The notes below the pieces were generated by a model. That model saw only the letters and a list, made by a program, of their open reading frames with translations. It searched no databases and had not been told where the DNA came from. Shown here piece after piece: positions 4,344 to 6,250 of a stretch of DNA of 6,250 bases. The translations under genes and the position numbers were made by a program. How positions within the stretch are numbered: the first letter of the stretch is position 1; every line of letters begins with the position of its first letter. Source of the DNA: Prevotella sp. CAG:732 (GTDB lineage: Bacteria > Bacteroidota > Bacteroidia > Bacteroidales > Bacteroidaceae); assembly GCA_000436035.1 (NCBI GenBank), contig FR893230.1, positions 1 through 6,250 of the forward strand, written 5' to 3'.

Positions 4344-5000
4344 TTATCCATCGGTGACGAGTTCCAAGAATGCTCGATTAATTTCAATCGTAGCGCCACA
4401 GACATATCGGATTTCGTTGCCGATGAGAGCCTTCTTTTCTGAAATACGCTGCACGTATGCTTCCAGTCCTTTCAGTTTTCCTTCGGTGATTTTCACTTTC
4501 TGTCCCTTCTTCAAAGGACCCATATAAGCAACCGCAGGAATATCAGGATTCTCCACCAAACGGCGATAATCATCCAATTCCTTGTCAGGAACTTGATATA
4601 TCTCACGCTGTCCAGGCATGGTAAGCATCTTATATACATCGGAACGGAAACGGATGTCATTGAGATGTTTCTTGCTGACACGACAGAAAATATATGTGGG
4701 AAGGAAAGGCTTCTCCTTGGTTCTTCTCTTGTTGCTTCGCTTCTCTATATAAACTATCTTCTGCAGGGGAACCCATAGCTCAAGCCAAGTTTTATTTTTG
4801 GAAAAATCAAGTTCAATGGATGCTGCTATCTTCCTCTCGCAGTTACATCTTACCACAGCTACAAACCAACCGGAATCGGCTGGTTTTTCAAGGATTTCTT
4901 TGGGTTTCGGCAACCTCTCTACGGAAGTTGTTTCCACGGCTTCGCCGTCGTCCCCTGCAATAGGAGCCGCTACGGAATTGTCTATATTTTTGTCATTCAT
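4344..5000 (-). CDS. UpxY family transcription antiterminator (NusG paralog), long form
   Basis: A 218-residue NusG paralog expected to bind elongating RNA polymerase and promote read-through of an operon leader. Residues 1-42 are an acidic, low-complexity extension not typical of the family. The NGN domain starts at W45 (GWFVAVVRCNCERKIAASI), with LELWVPLQK (74-81) and FLPTYIFCRVS (99-109) as core strands. The KOW domain is at about 163-195, with KKGQKVKITEGKLKGLEAYV. The ATG at 4998-5000 is preferred; an in-frame TTG two codons upstream (5006) is a less likely start. There is no evident Shine-Dalgarno, as is normal in Bacteroidetes. The promoter is inside an apparent invertible segment immediately upstream, which would make the gene phase-variable. 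No polysaccharide or UpxZ gene follows, so the regulated operon is not evident. Confidence 0.88.
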   Translation of the reverse strand: MNDKNIDNSVAAPIAGDDGEAVETTSVERLPKPKEILEKPADSGWFVAVVRCNCERKIAASIELDFSKNKTWLELWVPLQKIVYIEKRSNKRRTKEKPFLPTYIFCRVSKKHLNDIRFRSDVYKMLTMPGQREIYQVPDKELDDYRRLVENPDIPAVAYMGPLKKGQKVKITEGKLKGLEAYVQRISEKKALIGNEIRYVCGATIEINRAFLELVTDG

Positions 5001-5043
5001 CTTCAAACTGATCTGTAAGTCGGTTTCGATGATTTTTATCTAA

Positions 5044-5067
5044 ATCTCTTCGTAAGAGATACAGAAA
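5044..5067 (+). repeat. Left 24-bp inverted repeat of the putative invertible promoter
   Basis: Perfect reverse complement of 5214-5237. Each copy contains an interrupted palindrome, ATCTCTT-CGT-AAGAGAT, that is two 7-bp arms around a 3-bp centre, followed by ACAGAAA towards the inside. Paired arms around a short core are what a site-specific recombinase crossover site looks like. In the present orientation this repeat falls in the UpxY leader RNA and could form a small hairpin there. Confidence 0.9.
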
Positions 5068-5074
5068 TTTGGGA

Positions 5075-5107
5075 CAAAGATACGAAAAATAATTGAAACA
5101 AAGCAAA
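5075..5107 (-). promoter_or_regulatory. Promoter inside the invertible segment, facing UpxY
   Basis: On the minus strand TTTG (5104-5107), a 21-nt spacer and TATCTTTG (5075-5082) match both Bacteroidetes consensus elements exactly; this is the best promoter in the window. Transcription would start near 5068, at the inner edge of the left repeat, giving a leader of about 68 nt before the UpxY ATG. A second TTTG (5099-5102) gives a 16-nt spacer and is less likely. Confidence 0.8.
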
Positions 5108-5213
5108 TTACGAACGTTAAAACTTATAGTTACCTTCTACTTTTTCCACTTTACTTTTACAAAGACTTAGTGTAAAACTTGTTAAGTAGCTGATTGATTG
5201 AAAATTCATAGTT

Positions 5214-5237
5214 TTTCTGTATCTCTTACGAAGAGAT
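5214..5237 (-). repeat. Right 24-bp inverted repeat of the putative invertible promoter
   Basis: Perfect inverted copy of 5044-5067; identity ends sharply at both edges (5213 and 5238 no longer match). It lies 93 bp upstream of the GH43 start codon. Confidence 0.9.
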
Positions 5238-5299
5238 ACATTTATGATTCTTAAGTAAAAGCAATAAATGATTCGTACTTATAATAATAGTAGTATAAA

Positions 5300-5307
5300 T
5301 ACGTTTT
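5300..5307 (+). promoter_or_regulatory. Weak candidate -7 box for GH43
   Basis: TACGTTTT matches TAnnTTTG at all but the last position and lies 23 nt before the GH43 ATG. No TTTG occurs 19-21 nt upstream. If this is not a working promoter, GH43 would depend on the invertible promoter or on other input. Confidence 0.3.
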
Positions 5308-5330
5308 ATCAGAAACATAATTCTATTAAA

Positions 5331-6250
5331 ATGAACAAAAAACTTACATCCTTGCTCTTTGCGAGCATCCTATGGTCTATGCCTCTAGCTCTCCATGCCC
5401 AGTATCATTCACAGGTGTGGAACCCAGACAATGGCAATGGCACTTATACCAATCCCGTCATCTACGCTGACTATAGCGACCCAGACGTAGTGGCTGTTGG
5501 CGATGATTACTATCTCACAGCAAGTTCCTTCAACTGCATCCCTGGTCTGCCTATCCTTCATAGCAAGGATTTAGTCAACTGGGAGATTACCGGCTATGCC
5601 CTACAAGAGCAAGAACCTAAGGAAGTTTTCGACCAACCTCAGCATGGCAAAGGGGTATGGGCACCTTCTATCCGCTACCACAATGGCGAGTTTTACATCT
5701 ATTGGGGAGACCCTGACCATGGCATTTTTATGGTAAAGACCAAGGATCCTCGTGGAGAATGGGAAAAGCCGGTATGCGTCTTGGCTGGCAAAGGCATGAT
5801 AGATACTTGCCCTCTCTGGGACGAAGATGGTAGATGCTATCTCGTAAATGGCTGGGCTGGAAGCCGTTCTGGCTTCAACTCCGTACTCAGTGTACGTGAA
5901 CTTTCTGCAGATGGCACCAAGGCGATTGGCAAGCCTCGCATCGTATTTGATGGCGGACAGGAGAATCATACTACTGAAGGACCAAAGTTTTACAAGCGAG
6001 ATGGTTACTACTGGATTATGTGTCCTGCCGGTGGCGTACAACATGGTTGGCAACTCGCCATGCGCAGCAAGAATGTGTATGGTCCATACGAGTCGAAGAT
6101 TGTCATGGCGCAAGGCAAAACCCAAGTAAATGGTCCTCACCAAGGCGGTTGGGTACATACGGCACAAGGCGAAGATTGGTTTTTGCATTTCAACGACCAG
6201 TATGCCTATGGTCGTGTGGTATTTCTTCAGCCAGTCAATTGGAAGAGCGG
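5331..6250 (+). CDS. Secreted glycoside hydrolase family 43 enzyme, probable beta-xylosidase/arabinofuranosidase (3' end outside window)
   Basis: The first 306 codons of an exported glycosidase; the frame is open to the end of the window. Residues 1-23 are a signal peptide (NKK, hydrophobic core, LHA|Q cleavage). The five-bladed propeller follows: TNPVIYADYSDPDVV with likely catalytic base D50, GVWAPSIRYHNGEFYIYWGD in blade two (about 108-127), MIDTCPLWDEDG with likely pKa-modulating D158, and HTTEGPKFYKRDGYYW with likely catalytic acid E216. These are the three carboxylates of GH43. The sequence pattern is like the xylosidase/arabinofuranosidase group (subfamily GH43_12-like), which usually has a C-terminal beta-sandwich of about 200 residues, here cut off. 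It presumably acts in the periplasm on plant xylan or arabinan oligosaccharides. It is divergent from UpxY across the invertible segment. GH43 is certain; substrate is inference. Confidence 0.92.
   Translation, partial: MNKKLTSLLFASILWSMPLALHAQYHSQVWNPDNGNGTYTNPVIYADYSDPDVVAVGDDYYLTASSFNCIPGLPILHSKDLVNWEITGYALQEQEPKEVFDQPQHGKGVWAPSIRYHNGEFYIYWGDPDHGIFMVKTKDPRGEWEKPVCVLAGKGMIDTCPLWDEDGRCYLVNGWAGSRSGFNSVLSVRELSADGTKAIGKPRIVFDGGQENHTTEGPKFYKRDGYYWIMCPAGGVQHGWQLAMRSKNVYGPYESKIVMAQGKTQVNGPHQGGWVHTAQGEDWFLHFNDQYAYGRVVFLQPVNWKS

Larger units (their letters stand above)
5044..5237. other. Putative invertible promoter segment (phase-variation switch)
   Basis: Two perfect 24-bp inverted repeats bound 146 bp of AT-rich DNA holding one good promoter. 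The segment sits exactly between the divergent long UpxY and GH43 genes, with no ORF inside. Bacteroides capsule operons use invertible promoters of similar size flanked by inverted repeats, placed upstream of upxY genes and flipped by serine or tyrosine recombinases. In the orientation shown the promoter faces UpxY. No recombinase gene is in the window, so it would have to act in trans. Inversion itself is inferred, not observed. Confidence 0.82.

Noticed and set aside
5001..5006. TTG at 5006 as start of the long UpxY
   Set aside because: An ATG follows two codons later in the same frame; nothing such as a clear ribosome site favours the TTG.
5068..5213. A second, plus-facing promoter inside the invertible segment as sequenced
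   Set aside because: TACTTTTT and TACTTTTA occur on the plus strand, but both miss the final G and neither has a TTTG at the correct spacing.
5601..6188. A 195-codon minus-strand open frame
   Set aside because: It lies wholly opposite the GH43 gene, whose catalytic motifs and signal peptide prove the plus-strand reading; the minus frame is a shadow.
1..6250. CRISPR array, tRNA or rRNA genes
   Set aside because: No regularly spaced direct repeats and no cloverleaf or rRNA-like sequence were seen; the only repeats are the inverted pairs and the two promoter modules.

Overview
The window looks like a chromosomal segment from a Bacteroidales bacterium, most likely Prevotella or Segatella. The reasons are the UpxY-type NusG paralogs, repeated Bacteroidetes promoters (TTTG-like -33, about 20 bp spacer, TAnnTTTG -7), weak or absent Shine-Dalgarno sites, a GH43 lipoprotein-free secreted enzyme and a Bacteroidales-style N-acetylmuramoyl-L-alanine amidase. 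The species assignment is inference; no rRNA or other marker is present.

Layout. Bases 1-207 (+) are the C-terminal end of an amidase. A hairpin at 248-281 separates it from a convergent run of minus-strand genes. Read in their own direction (right to left), that run is: a 218-residue UpxY-family antiterminator (4344-5000), an orphan ribbon-helix-helix antitoxin-like gene (3990-4256), a YafQ-type toxin-antitoxin pair (3284-3824), a 43-codon small ORF (3100-3231), a second YafQ-type pair (2386-2870), a frame-interrupted ORF (1979-2295), a decayed IS66-family element (about 1278-1935), a 51-codon gene (1030-1185) and a second UpxY-family gene (341-880). Most of these units have their own TAnnTTTG promoter box, so this is a string of small separate transcription units and not one operon. 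Bases 5331-6250 (+) are the first 306 codons of a secreted GH43 glycosidase, divergent from the UpxY gene.

The most interesting structure is between the divergent UpxY and GH43 genes. A perfect 24-bp inverted repeat (5044-5067 and 5214-5237) encloses 146 bp that carry a good Bacteroidetes promoter. In the orientation given, that promoter faces UpxY; after inversion it would face GH43. This is the architecture of an invertible phase-variation promoter as known for Bacteroides capsule loci. Here, however, no polysaccharide genes follow UpxY in the window, and the promoter is shared with a glycoside hydrolase. No recombinase is visible in the window.

The toxin-antitoxin genes and IS relic lie between two UpxY paralogs, which suggests an accessory hotspot, perhaps what remains of, or has replaced, a surface polysaccharide locus (inference).
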